40,016 nt of DNA from positions 1-40,016 of the forward strand of contig CACJSU010000012.1 of the NCBI GenBank assembly GCA_902596165.1. Reading direction: 5' to 3'. The notes under the pieces were generated by a model. The model searched no databases. It was not told where the DNA came from and saw only the letters and a list, made by a program, of their open reading frames with translations. Position 1 is the stretch's first letter. Every line of letters starts with the position of its first letter. This stretch comes from an uncultured SAR86 cluster bacterium (GTDB lineage: Bacteria > Pseudomonadota > Gammaproteobacteria > Magnimaribacterales > D2472). A program made the translations under genes and the position numbers. Positions 8,935 through 17,023 of the stretch are shown here, piece after piece.

Positions 8935-10239
8935 ATGAAAAATCCAAATCATCCAAGTGTGGATCAAAGCGATCGCGTGGTTCCATATAATCTAAGGCAA
9001 AGTGGTCGAACACCTACTGAGTTATTAATCTCAACTAGAGTAAGAAAATCTCCGTTTTGGCATCTATCTCATGAAGCTGGTTGCTGGAGAGCAACTGTTT
9101 ATAACCGAATCTATCATCCTAGAGGATATGTTAGGCCTGAGGATGGTGGCGCCATGGTTGAATATGAAGCATTGGTCAATCGGGTGACTATGTGGAATGT
9201 TGCTGTCGAAAGGCAGATATGTGTTAAAGGCCCTGATGCAGAAGCCTTCACAAATTTTGTTATAACGCGGGATGCTACAAAAATTGAACCTGGAAATGGC
9301 AAGTATGCTATTTTGTGCAACGAAAAAGGTGGCGTCTTGAACGACCCTGTATTATTACGAATAGCAGAAGATGAGTTTTGGTTCTCTATTTCTGATAGTG
9401 ACCTCTTGTTGTGGCTTCAAGGTGTAAATGTAACTAAAAAATATGATGTCATGATTGATGAAATTGATGTTTGTCCTTTGCAGATCCAAGGCCCTCTATC
9501 TGAAGACCTTATGGCCAAACTTGCTGGAGAAGAGCTCAGAGAAATTCCTTACTACGGTCTTATGGAAACCAACATCGAAGGCGCTGATGTTGTCATAAGT
9601 CAGACAGGCTTTACCGGAGAAAAAGGTTATGAAATCTATGTGCGGGATGCTCATGAAAATGCTGAAATTGTATGGAATGCTGTTCTTGAAGCAGGTGAAG
9701 AGTTCGGTTTGATGGTCATAGCTCCAGCTCATCATCGAAGAATCCAAGCTGGTATCTTGTCATGGGGTCAAGACCTTGACCATGAGACTTCTCCTTTTCA
9801 GGTTAATCTAAGCTACCAGGTACCTCGAAATAAAGAAGCTGATTACATTGGTAAAAAAGAACTAGAAAGGCAGCGAGCGATAATTGATGATGGAAAGTTT
9901 CCATTTAAAATGCGAATGGTTGGCATGATTTTTGGCGGAAAACAAATCACAGATTACGCGCCTGATTTTTGGTTAATTGCTGATACAGATGGTAATGACA
10001 TGGGTTATGTCACTTCGCCATGGTGGTCACCAGAACTAGAAACAAATGTGGCTTTGGGCTGGGTGCCATGGACCTCATCAGAAATTGGTACTAAATTACA
10101 AGTCAGATTGCCTGACGAGTATTCTGAATCATCCGGAGTTGCGGTAGAGGGTGAAATTGTTGATGTACCATTTAGAGAATCTGTAAATCCTAATAAGAGA
10201 GAAGTTCAGAAAGAAAAAGGACTGGATTACGCAGACTAG
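8935..10239 (+). CDS. DmdA/GcvT-family tetrahydrofolate-dependent methyltransferase, paralogue 1
   Basis: This 434-residue protein belongs to the GcvT/DmdA aminomethyltransferase family and is a clear paralogue of the convergent gene at 10276-11403. Shared blocks are RVRKSP, VYNRIYHP, WNVAVERQ, TRD, NDPVLL, ISDSDLLLW, LQIQGP, TGFTGEKGYEIYV and GILSW. Family members move a methyl or methylene group from a sulfonium or amine compound to tetrahydrofolate. It has an N-terminal extension of about 24 residues and a longer C-terminus than DmdA. The late block reads TSPFQVNL where DmdA-type proteins have NNPxExGL, suggesting another substrate, perhaps a methylated amine fed to or from the FAD/GcvT protein just upstream. 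A G6 tract seven bases before the ATG is the likely ribosome binding site. Confidence 0.88.
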   Translation: MKNPNHPSVDQSDRVVPYNLRQSGRTPTELLISTRVRKSPFWHLSHEAGCWRATVYNRIYHPRGYVRPEDGGAMVEYEALVNRVTMWNVAVERQICVKGPDAEAFTNFVITRDATKIEPGNGKYAILCNEKGGVLNDPVLLRIAEDEFWFSISDSDLLLWLQGVNVTKKYDVMIDEIDVCPLQIQGPLSEDLMAKLAGEELREIPYYGLMETNIEGADVVISQTGFTGEKGYEIYVRDAHENAEIVWNAVLEAGEEFGLMVIAPAHHRRIQAGILSWGQDLDHETSPFQVNLSYQVPRNKEADYIGKKELERQRAIIDDGKFPFKMRMVGMIFGGKQITDYAPDFWLIADTDGNDMGYVTSPWWSPELETNVALGWVPWTSSEIGTKLQVRLPDEYSESSGVAVEGEIVDVPFRESVNPNKREVQKEKGLDYAD

Positions 10240-10247
10240 AATTGATT

Positions 10248-10279
10248 ATGAGATCGGCTCAAAAAAGAGCTGATCTCAT
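10248..10279. terminator. Bidirectional terminator between convergent DmdA-like genes
   Basis: A 13-bp stem (ATGAGATCGGCTC/GAGCTGATCTCAT, one G-T-type mismatch) encloses an A6 loop. It lies between the two convergent GcvT-family genes and overlaps the stop codon of the leftward one. Confidence 0.75.
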
Positions 10280-11403
10280 TTTGCTCTCCCCAACCAGGGA
10301 AGATCAACAGTGGTTGCTTTTAACTCACAATCTGGGCCTGAGATAATAATTTCTTGACCGCTCTTTGCATGCTCAATATCTAAAATCGTATAACAAATAT
10401 TCTTATTCAGTCTTGGTGAATACACCATAGCATTCATGGATCCTACCCTCTTGTTATTAATCAAAACAGGCCAATGCTCGGCGTTGAAGATAGTTAATGG
10501 ATCACCGTGGATCTCTGCCCCGACTAATTTTCTCTTTGGGCTCTTCACAGAGAGCTCTCGTAATGCATCTTTTCCAATGAAATCATCCTCTTGATCAAGA
10601 TCCACTACCCAATCTAATCCAACCTCATATGGATTATTAGTTCTATCTATATCCGCTAAGTAACTTAGTATTCCCCCTTCTAATCTAAGGATTATGTTTG
10701 GTGAGCCTGGGCTGATATTAAATTCCTGTCCCGCTTGCCAAAGAATTTCCCATAGCTCATCTCCCTTAGAATGATCTTGAAGAAAAAGCTCGTAGCAAAG
10801 CTCTTTGCTGTAACCCATTCTAGCTACAACTAAAGGAATCCCTTTATGCTCAATTTCCTTAAACCTATAAAAGCTAATATCATTGACCCAATCTCCAAAA
10901 ACTTTGATCATCAGTTTTGTTGAATTAGGTCCTTGAACTTGAAGAGGTGATACATCGGGCTCATCAACATCTACATCAAATTTATATCCTGCTGCTATGC
11001 CTTGAGCCCACAAGAGCAGATCTCCATCGGAAACTGAAAACCAATAACAATCCTTATCAATTTTTAGCATGACAGGATCGTTGATTAAGTTTCCTTTGAA
11101 ATCTGTTAAGGGGGTATACATTGCCTGCCCAATTGAGCATTTTTTAATGTCTCTAGGTGTAAGGAACTGTGCAAAGGCTTCGGCTTCAGGGCCTTTAATT
11201 TGAACTTGGCGTTCAACACCTACATCCCATAACTGAACACCATTTAAGAGTTTTTTATAATCTTCAACAGTCCCATCATAGGTAACTGGCATGTACATAT
11301 GGTTGTAAACTGAAAATGCTGTTGCCCCATACTTGATGGTGGAATTAAAGTATGGTGATTTTCTTACACGAGGGCTAAAAACTACTTTAGAGGTATTGTA
11401 CAT
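10276..11403 (-). CDS. dmdA: Probable DMSP demethylase or close DmdA-like THF methyltransferase, paralogue 2
   Basis: At 375 residues this matches the usual DmdA length of about 370. The order of motifs follows DmdA closely: RVRKSPY (12-18), VYNHMYMP (32-39), WDVGVERQVQIKGP (59-72), TPRD (82-85), PLTD...LINDPVMLK, SVSDGDLLLWAQGI, DVSPLQVQGP, VARMGYSKE, EGGILSY and NNPYEVGL. DmdA transfers a methyl from dimethylsulfoniopropionate to tetrahydrofolate, giving methylmercaptopropionate and 5-methyl-THF. The next gene upstream on the same strand encodes a MetF-like reductase able to reoxidise 5-methyl-THF, which supports a methyl-THF-forming role. DmdA has non-DMSP relatives, so the substrate should be treated as probable only. 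The Shine-Dalgarno is poor. Confidence 0.72.
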   Translation of the reverse strand: MYNTSKVVFSPRVRKSPYFNSTIKYGATAFSVYNHMYMPVTYDGTVEDYKKLLNGVQLWDVGVERQVQIKGPEAEAFAQFLTPRDIKKCSIGQAMYTPLTDFKGNLINDPVMLKIDKDCYWFSVSDGDLLLWAQGIAAGYKFDVDVDEPDVSPLQVQGPNSTKLMIKVFGDWVNDISFYRFKEIEHKGIPLVVARMGYSKELCYELFLQDHSKGDELWEILWQAGQEFNISPGSPNIILRLEGGILSYLADIDRTNNPYEVGLDWVVDLDQEDDFIGKDALRELSVKSPKRKLVGAEIHGDPLTIFNAEHWPVLINNKRVGSMNAMVYSPRLNKNICYTILDIEHAKSGQEIIISGPDCELKATTVDLPWLGRAK

Positions 11404-11459
11404 AGCGAAATGCTATCACTTTTTTATTATGCTTGAATAGATGTTGAAGATAATTATTT

Positions 11460-12323
11460 TTATTGAAATTCATCCAACCAATCAATCGTTTGTTTGACGC
11501 CGCCGATTGGAAAAAAATGAACTTTCTCAATGTTTAATTTTGGGTCTTTGGCTTTGCACTCAGCTAGCTCATTTAAGATTTCTGTAGGTTTATATGGCAA
11601 CAATAATTTTGTTAAATCTTTTGCTCTTTTAGTCAGAACTTTCATGGAGGCGCCTATCCCACATTCAATAGAAAATTTTAATAATGTTTGGAGTTTTGTT
11701 GGTCCTGCTATACCGATGTGAATCGGGATATCAATTCCTTCTTTTTTGATGCTGTCTGCCCATTTTTTAACAACGCCAGCATCAAAACAAAATTGAGTTG
11801 CTATGGCCATTATGGCATCTGTTCTCTTAGAATATTCTTGCTTCCATGATAAAGCTTCAGAGACTTTTGCATTGCCGCCATCAGGATCAATATCTTTATT
11901 TCCTTCAGGATGTCCAGCTATATGCAATCTTGTAAAACCAGCCTTATCAAACAAGCCTGATTCAATCAATTGAATAGAAGAATCGTAATCTCCTAATGGC
12001 TCGGATGATCCCCCTGCCAATAAGAGTGCTTCATTTACTCCGGCTTCATTCTGATACATAGAAATCCAATCACTTAACATTGCCTTGTTTTGAATGATTC
12101 TGGCCGGTATATGAGGCATGACCGTAAAACCCTCATCAGCAATTCTTTTGGCCGTGGCAACCATAGATAAAATATCTTCATTTTGGATATGGGCTATATA
12201 GACTCTAGTATTTTTTGGGAGAACCTCACTAAAAGATTCTATCTTTGCAGCAGATTTTGGAATAACCTCAATGGAGTATCCAGAAATAAAGTCTTTGAAG
12301 TTTGAATGAACGATTTTTTCCAT
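11460..12323 (-). CDS. metF: Methylenetetrahydrofolate reductase-like protein (MetF family)
   Basis: This 287-residue protein shows MTHFR-family blocks: SIEVIPK near the start, HIQ, MPHIPAR, the LLLAGG strand, HIAGHPEGN, IATQFCFD and IHIGIAGP. These line the FAD and folate sites of the TIM barrel. The enzyme interconverts 5-methyl-THF and 5,10-methylene-THF. Being directly upstream of a DmdA-like gene (56 bp gap, same strand) it more likely oxidises methyl-THF made by demethylation than supplies methionine synthesis. This belongs to the divergent MetF group often linked to methyl catabolism rather than the standard biosynthetic MetF (inference). The leader before the ATG is T-rich with no obvious Shine-Dalgarno. 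Confidence 0.85.
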   Translation of the reverse strand: MEKIVHSNFKDFISGYSIEVIPKSAAKIESFSEVLPKNTRVYIAHIQNEDILSMVATAKRIADEGFTVMPHIPARIIQNKAMLSDWISMYQNEAGVNEALLLAGGSSEPLGDYDSSIQLIESGLFDKAGFTRLHIAGHPEGNKDIDPDGGNAKVSEALSWKQEYSKRTDAIMAIATQFCFDAGVVKKWADSIKKEGIDIPIHIGIAGPTKLQTLLKFSIECGIGASMKVLTKRAKDLTKLLLPYKPTEILNELAECKAKDPKLNIEKVHFFPIGGVKQTIDWLDEFQ

Positions 12324-12367
12324 AAAAAAAATTGTTTATGAATCCCATTAAATAATTAGGAGCTAGC

Positions 12368-12829
12368 TTAAGCCCTAAAATCCTTGAATGTAAAATATTT
12401 TCTATTGAGAATTTTATTATAAAAAATTGCAAATAAAACTATAAATGATGCTCCAGCTGCAACAGGAATAAGTATGAAAGCTGCTCCTTTGGCGCCCAAA
12501 ATTGCAATGATAGGATTAGCTCCAGCTGGCGGATGAACGGTCTTAGTTAGCATCATCAAGAAAATTGCCAATCCAACTCCAAGCCCAGCGCTGAGTTCAG
12601 AAGAGCCAAATATTGCAAATACAAAAACTCCTGAAAAAGCAGAGATTATATGCCCAAAGAAGACATTCTTTGGATGAGCCAAAGGGCTTTCGTGAACTGC
12701 CATAACTAAAACCATGCTTGCGCCAAATGGAGGTATCAACCATAAATTGCTTTCATCAAAAGAATTAATATATGCGAGCGCAGAAATACATAAAAATGCT
12801 CCAAGCCCTGAAATAATATTGTTTTTCAC
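12368..12829 (-). CDS. HPP-family integral membrane protein
   Basis: This 153-residue inner-membrane protein has four or five hydrophobic helices and the motifs that name the family: PPFGASMVLV, SPLAHPKN and TVHPPAGANP. Bacterial HPP proteins have no settled function. Some plant homologues move nitrite. The gene is divergent from the tmpA-like gene and 44 bp upstream of metF on the same strand, so it could be co-transcribed with metF and dmdA. A transport role for a small anion or C1/phosphonate product is possible but unsupported. Confidence 0.85.
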   Translation of the reverse strand: MKNNIISGLGAFLCISALAYINSFDESNLWLIPPFGASMVLVMAVHESPLAHPKNVFFGHIISAFSGVFVFAIFGSSELSAGLGVGLAIFLMMLTKTVHPPAGANPIIAILGAKGAAFILIPVAAGASFIVLFAIFYNKILNRKYFTFKDFRA

Positions 12830-12909
12830 ACAAACAGCATACCTAACATAAATGCAATGGTGAATATTTATTTCTAATGGACAGCCCTAGATAAAATAAT
12901 GAAATATTA

Positions 12910-12938
12910 TTGCTCAAATAATTTTATCGGAATATCAT
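12910..12938 (+). promoter_or_regulatory. Candidate promoter for the tmpAB-like pair
   Basis: TTGCTC and TATCAT are separated by 17 bp, about 35 bp upstream of the ATG at 12974. The -10 matches consensus at five of six positions and the -35 is weak. The start itself is well fixed by GAGGAG four bases upstream. Confidence 0.35.
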
Positions 12939-12973
12939 TTTTGTAATATTTAATTTTTTAACTAGAGGAGCAA

Positions 12974-14059
12974 ATGGATTTTCAGACGGATAAAACCTCA
13001 TTAAAAATTATAAATAATAAAAGAGTGAAATATGAGCTTCCATTTCTTTGGATAAGGGATAACTGCTCTTGCAACGATTGCAGGATTCAAGAAACTCAAG
13101 AAAAAAGATTTATGCTTAACTCTATCCCCGCAGATTTAAAGCCTAAGAAAATTACTATTAATGAGGGCACTATTAATGTAATTTGGCCGGACGAGCATGA
13201 GACTATCATACGGTTTAAAGATTTAGAATTTTTAAAAAAACCTAGAAAGCCGGAAAAAATACTTTGGACTAATGATTTCATCCCAAATAATTATGATTGG
13301 TCTGATTTTCTTAAAGATGATTGCGCTGCAATAGATGCGTTTTCTGAATTTATCACTAAAGGTGCGATATGCATTTCAAACTCTCCATGCATTCCAAACT
13401 CATTGGAAGATCTAGCTCCAAGACTTGGCCCGGTAAGAGAAGTATTATTTGAGCGTATTCATAATGTCTCTGTTGATGGTCATACATACAATATTGCGCA
13501 TACCTCTTTAGAGGTCCCGCCCCATAATGACTTTGCCAGCTACTCTTGGCCTCCAAGCGTCCAAGCACTGCATATGCTTGAAAATGAATGTGAAGGCGGA
13601 AAATCAATGATAGTTGATGGCTATAAAGTGCTCAGTGATCTAAAAAATGACCATCCTGAGTTCTTTAAAATTCTGGCAACCTTTTCGGTTCCTTTTAGAG
13701 AATTTGATGAAGAAAATGAAACTTATGCAAATGAGCCAATCATCAGGCTAAATTCTTCAAATGAGATAATTGGGCTGAGATACTCCAACCAATTAATGCA
13801 AATGATTGATCCAAGGCAGAAAAATTTAGATACATTTTATAAGGCCTATCATGAACTATGTAAGAGGGTGAATGATAAAAAATATAAATCAACTTTTCGA
13901 CTTGAAGCTGGCAATATACTATTAGTCTCCGCTCATCGAGTCCTTCACGGAAGAGAAGAGTTTAAGCCTAGCGGTAAGCGCCATCTGCAGGATGCCTACT
14001 ATGAGCTTGATAACATAGAAAACAATTTGGTACTTTATAAAGAATTACGAGGTAATTGA
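12974..14059 (+). CDS. tmpA: TmpA-like Fe(II)/2-oxoglutarate oxygenase (gamma-butyrobetaine hydroxylase family)
   Basis: This 361-residue protein has the two-domain layout of gamma-butyrobetaine hydroxylases. An N-terminal zinc domain has C31, C33, C36 and H75. A double-stranded beta-helix has iron ligands H184 and D186 (PPHNDF) and distal H325 (VLHGREE), with R336 placed to bind 2-oxoglutarate. These spacings agree with the human enzyme. Many such genes next to an HD-domain gene are now known as TmpA, which hydroxylates 2-(trimethylammonio)ethylphosphonate at C1. The gene is followed after one base by a TmpB-like HD gene, which favours TmpA over carnitine synthesis. The betaine-processing neighbours also fit, since glycine betaine is the product of the TmpAB route. 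Substrate remains inferred. Confidence 0.8.
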   Translation: MDFQTDKTSLKIINNKRVKYELPFLWIRDNCSCNDCRIQETQEKRFMLNSIPADLKPKKITINEGTINVIWPDEHETIIRFKDLEFLKKPRKPEKILWTNDFIPNNYDWSDFLKDDCAAIDAFSEFITKGAICISNSPCIPNSLEDLAPRLGPVREVLFERIHNVSVDGHTYNIAHTSLEVPPHNDFASYSWPPSVQALHMLENECEGGKSMIVDGYKVLSDLKNDHPEFFKILATFSVPFREFDEENETYANEPIIRLNSSNEIIGLRYSNQLMQMIDPRQKNLDTFYKAYHELCKRVNDKKYKSTFRLEAGNILLVSAHRVLHGREEFKPSGKRHLQDAYYELDNIENNLVLYKELRGN

Positions 14060-14060
14060 G

Positions 14061-14618
14061 TTGGTAAAAAAAGTTAGTTTTACATCAATGGATCAAGGCA
14101 CCAAAGAGGATTATGATCTAGTAGCAATTCATGACTCAAAGAATGAAAGAAGCTTATCTAAACGTGTGATTGAGTGGCTTCAAATGATGGATGGGGATTC
14201 TCCTTATCAAATTAGCAGGCTTCAGCATTCACTGCAAACTGCTACACGAGCAGAAGAAGATGGCGCTGATATTGAAACAATTGTTTGCGCCCTGCTTCAT
14301 GATATTGGTGATGTAATATCTCCCTCCAATCATTCACAAGTTTCTGCTGCGCTATTAAGGCCTTACATAAGTGAAAAAAATTATTGGATAGTCCTACATC
14401 ATGGCCTATTTCAAGGCTACTATTGGATGCATCATTATGATGAGGATAGAAACTCTAGGAACCGATACAAAGACCACGCATACTATCAAGACTGTATAGA
14501 TTTTTGCTCAAAATGGGATCAAAAATCATTTGATCCGAATTACAAAACAAAGTCTCTGGAGTATTTTATTCCAATGATTGAAAAAATCTTCTCAAGAGAT
14601 CCAAGGTCCTTTGTGTAA
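14061..14618 (+). CDS. tmpB: TmpB-like HD-domain mixed-valence diiron oxygenase
   Basis: This 185-residue HD-domain protein resembles PhnZ/TmpB oxygenases that cleave C-P bonds, not a phosphohydrolase. Candidate metal ligands are H56 (in YQISRLQHSLQTA), H80-D81 (LLHDIGD), H91, H113 or H114, and D153. The H56 to HD spacing of 24 equals that of PhnZ H34 to H58-D59, and Y49 may be the residue that gates the iron site. TmpB turns hydroxylated trimethylammonioethylphosphonate into glycine betaine and phosphate. The gene starts at a TTG one base after the tmpA stop, or possibly at the in-frame ATG at 14088. Tight coupling to tmpA is the best functional clue. The usual automatic label would be HD phosphohydrolase. 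Confidence 0.78.
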   Translation: MVKKVSFTSMDQGTKEDYDLVAIHDSKNERSLSKRVIEWLQMMDGDSPYQISRLQHSLQTATRAEEDGADIETIVCALLHDIGDVISPSNHSQVSAALLRPYISEKNYWIVLHHGLFQGYYWMHHYDEDRNSRNRYKDHAYYQDCIDFCSKWDQKSFDPNYKTKSLEYFIPMIEKIFSRDPRSFV

Positions 14619-14659
14619 AAAACTATTTGCTAAAGATTTATAGAGGATTTAAGAAAAAG

Positions 14660-15769
14660 TTAAAACTCAATAACTGAACGAATGCTTTTTCCTTCATGCA
14701 TTAAGTCAAATGCTTTGTTGATATCCTCAAGAGGCATTTTGTGAGTAATAAGATCATCTATATTAATCTTTCCGTCCATGTACCAATCAACTATTCTTGG
14801 TACGTCTGTTCGCCCTCTTGCGCCCCCAAAAGCGGTGCCTCTCCATGAGCGACCGGTAACAAGCTGAAAGGGTCTGGTTGAGATTTCTTGGCCAGCACCC
14901 GCAACCCCAATAATGCAACTTTCACCCCAGCCCTTATGACAGCATTCAAGAGCTTGCCTCATCACCTCAACATTCCCAATGCACTCGAAACTATAATCAA
15001 CCCCTCCGCCGGTCATTTCAATAATGTGATCGACTACATTTTCAATATTATTAGGGTTAATAAAGTCAGTCATACCAAATTTAGTCCCTATGTCAGCACG
15101 GGAATCATTTAAATCTATTCCAATTATTCTTGAAGCACCAACCATTTTCGCGCCTTGAATAACATTGAGACCTATGCCTCCTAATCCAAATATTGCTACC
15201 GTGGATCCAGCTTCAACCCCCATGGTGAAAGCCACAGCCCCGATACCTGTAGTTACTCCACAACCGATATAGCAAATCTTGTCGAATGGAGCATCCTTTC
15301 TAACTTTTGCTAAAGAAATTTCAGGGAGCACAGAGTAGTTAGAAAATGTGGAGCACCCCATATAGTGAAGAATAGGCTTGCCACCCAGTGAAAATCTACT
15401 TGTGCCATCAGGCATAATACCTTTACCTTGTGTCTCTCTTACCGCCTGACACAAATTAGTTTTTGGATGGAGGCAAAACTCGCATTCGCCACATTCAGCG
15501 GTGTAAAGAGGTATTACATGATCTCCAGGCTGCAAACTTTTAACGCCCTTTCCAACCTCGACAACTATGCCGGCACCCTCATGACCTAAGATTGCTGGAA
15601 AAGCTCCTTCAGGATCATCCCCTGAGAGAGTAAAAGCATCTGTATGACATACACCAGTCGCTTTCATTTCAACCAGAACCTCTCCTGCCCTAGGCCCCTC
15701 TAGATCAACTTCATGAATCTCCAGAGGCTTTCCAGCCTCGAAAGCAACCGCTGCTCTGGTTTTAATCAA
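14660..15769 (-). CDS. frmA: S-(hydroxymethyl)glutathione dehydrogenase (class III alcohol dehydrogenase)
   Basis: This 369-residue zinc alcohol dehydrogenase has the class III pattern: GVCHTDAF with the catalytic Cys, GHEGAG with the catalytic His, structural zinc cysteines in [15 protein letters not shown], the Rossmann motif GLGGIGLN, and [12 protein letters not shown] near the C-terminus. It oxidises the glutathione adduct of formaldehyde to S-formylglutathione with NAD. It is the last gene of the fhs-fdh-frmA operon. The start is a TTG with AGGGAG six bases upstream. No S-formylglutathione hydrolase (frmB) lies nearby, so the route to formate must be completed by a distant gene. It converges on tmpB without a clear terminator. 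Confidence 0.95.
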   Translation of the reverse strand: MIKTRAAVAFEAGKPLEIHEVDLEGPRAGEVLVEMKATGVCHTDAFTLSGDDPEGAFPAILGHEGAGIVVEVGKGVKSLQPGDHVIPLYTAECGECEFCLHPKTNLCQAVRETQGKGIMPDGTSRFSLGGKPILHYMGCSTFSNYSVLPEISLAKVRKDAPFDKICYIGCGVTTGIGAVAFTMGVEAGSTVAIFGLGGIGLNVIQGAKMVGASRIIGIDLNDSRADIGTKFGMTDFINPNNIENVVDHIIEMTGGGVDYSFECIGNVEVMRQALECCHKGWGESCIIGVAGAGQEISTRPFQLVTGRSWRGTAFGGARGRTDVPRIVDWYMDGKINIDDLITHKMPLEDINKAFDLMHEGKSIRSVIEF

Positions 15770-15803
15770 TGCATACTCCCTTGTGCATATTTAATAATAT
15801 TTA

Positions 15804-17000
15804 TTACTTCTTAAACTTAGCCGCTTCTTCAGATCCTCCAGTTGCGGTTCCCTTAGTATAGGAATGAGCTCCCATGCCAGCAAGATCACCGTCCTGAACA
15901 ATTAAATACTGATTTCTAATTTCTTCGCCATCAAAGAAACATTCTAATATTTCTCTAACCCCATCTGCATATCTTGTTTGCGCTGACAATGAGGTACCTG
16001 AAGTGTGCGGTGTCATGCCATGGTGTGGCATTGTTCTCCAAACATGATCATTAGGAGCTGGTTGAGGGAACCAAACATCTCCTGCATATCCGCTCAACTG
16101 TCCTGATTCTAAGGCCCTTACGATGGCATCCTTATCACAAATCTTCCCTCTAGCTGTATTGATAATATAAGCTCCAGGCTTACATTTGCTAATCAAATCA
16201 TCATTAAACAAGTGTTCTGTTTCAGGATGCAAGGGGCAACTGATATTGATAACATCACAAGCACCAACCAAAGATTCAATCGAATCATGGTAAGTTAAAT
16301 TCAATTCAGCTTCTTGGTCTGAACTTAATCTGTGTTTATCAAAGTAATGCAAGTGAACATCAAATGGATGCATCTTTCTCAACATGTCATAACCAATACG
16401 ACCAGCTGCAATTGTTCCTATGTGCATGCCTTCAACATCATAAGATCTTTGAACAGCATCAGCTATATGCCAACCACCCTCATTCACTATTCTGTGTTGA
16501 TTGTGATAATCCCTCACCAAAGCAAGTATCATCATAACGATATGTTCTGCTACTGAGCGTGAATTGCAGTAAGTCACCTCAACCACATCAACTTTATGAT
16601 CCATGGCAGCTTGCAAATCTACGTGGTCAGAACCAATGCCTGCTGTAATTGCCATCTTGAGATTGGGCGCGCTCTCCATTCTTTTTCTTGTTAAATAGTA
16701 GGGCCAAAAAGGTTGAGAAATGACAATATCTGCATCAACCAATTCCTTGTCTGCGGTGCAGCCATCAGCGTCTTTGTCTGATGTAACAACCAATGTATGA
16801 CCTCTATCCTCTAGAAATTTCCTTAGACCTAGCTCACCAGATACACAGCCAAGCAATTCCCCAGGAGTAAAATCTCTTCCTTTGGGACTTGGTAATGACA
16901 TGCCATCTGGATATTTTTCAAGTTTTGGCAGTTCCTTGAGCGGATAACTTGAGGGCATTCCGCCTTTAGGGTCGTCGTATAAGACACATAATATTTTCAT
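15804..17000 (-). CDS. fdh: NAD-dependent formate dehydrogenase
   Basis: This 398-residue soluble enzyme follows Pseudomonas-type formate dehydrogenase (about 400 residues) almost block for block: KILCVLYDDP, SGELGLRKFLE, ISQPFWPYYLT, AGIGSDHVDL, VTYCNSRSVAEH, the NAD motif AAGRIG, NTARGK with the catalytic Arg (about 284), and MTPHTSGTSL with the catalytic His (about 332). The Asp after the second Rossmann strand (HYFDKHR) marks NAD rather than NADP preference. It oxidises formate to CO2, giving NADH. It sits between fhs and frmA, so it can take formate from 10-formyl-THF and from formaldehyde oxidation. GGAGG precedes the ATG. Confidence 0.96.
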   Translation of the reverse strand: MKILCVLYDDPKGGMPSSYPLKELPKLEKYPDGMSLPSPKGRDFTPGELLGCVSGELGLRKFLEDRGHTLVVTSDKDADGCTADKELVDADIVISQPFWPYYLTRKRMESAPNLKMAITAGIGSDHVDLQAAMDHKVDVVEVTYCNSRSVAEHIVMMILALVRDYHNQHRIVNEGGWHIADAVQRSYDVEGMHIGTIAAGRIGYDMLRKMHPFDVHLHYFDKHRLSSDQEAELNLTYHDSIESLVGACDVINISCPLHPETEHLFNDDLISKCKPGAYIINTARGKICDKDAIVRALESGQLSGYAGDVWFPQPAPNDHVWRTMPHHGMTPHTSGTSLSAQTRYADGVREILECFFDGEEIRNQYLIVQDGDLAGMGAHSYTKGTATGGSEEAAKFKK

Positions 17001-17023
17001 TTTTTTCCTCCAAAATAAAATCT

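Noticed and set aside
12974-14059. Annotation as a carnitine-biosynthesis gamma-butyrobetaine hydroxylase
   Set aside because: No other carnitine genes are near, and the one-base link to a PhnZ/TmpB-like HD protein fits TmpA better. It is kept only as an alternative.
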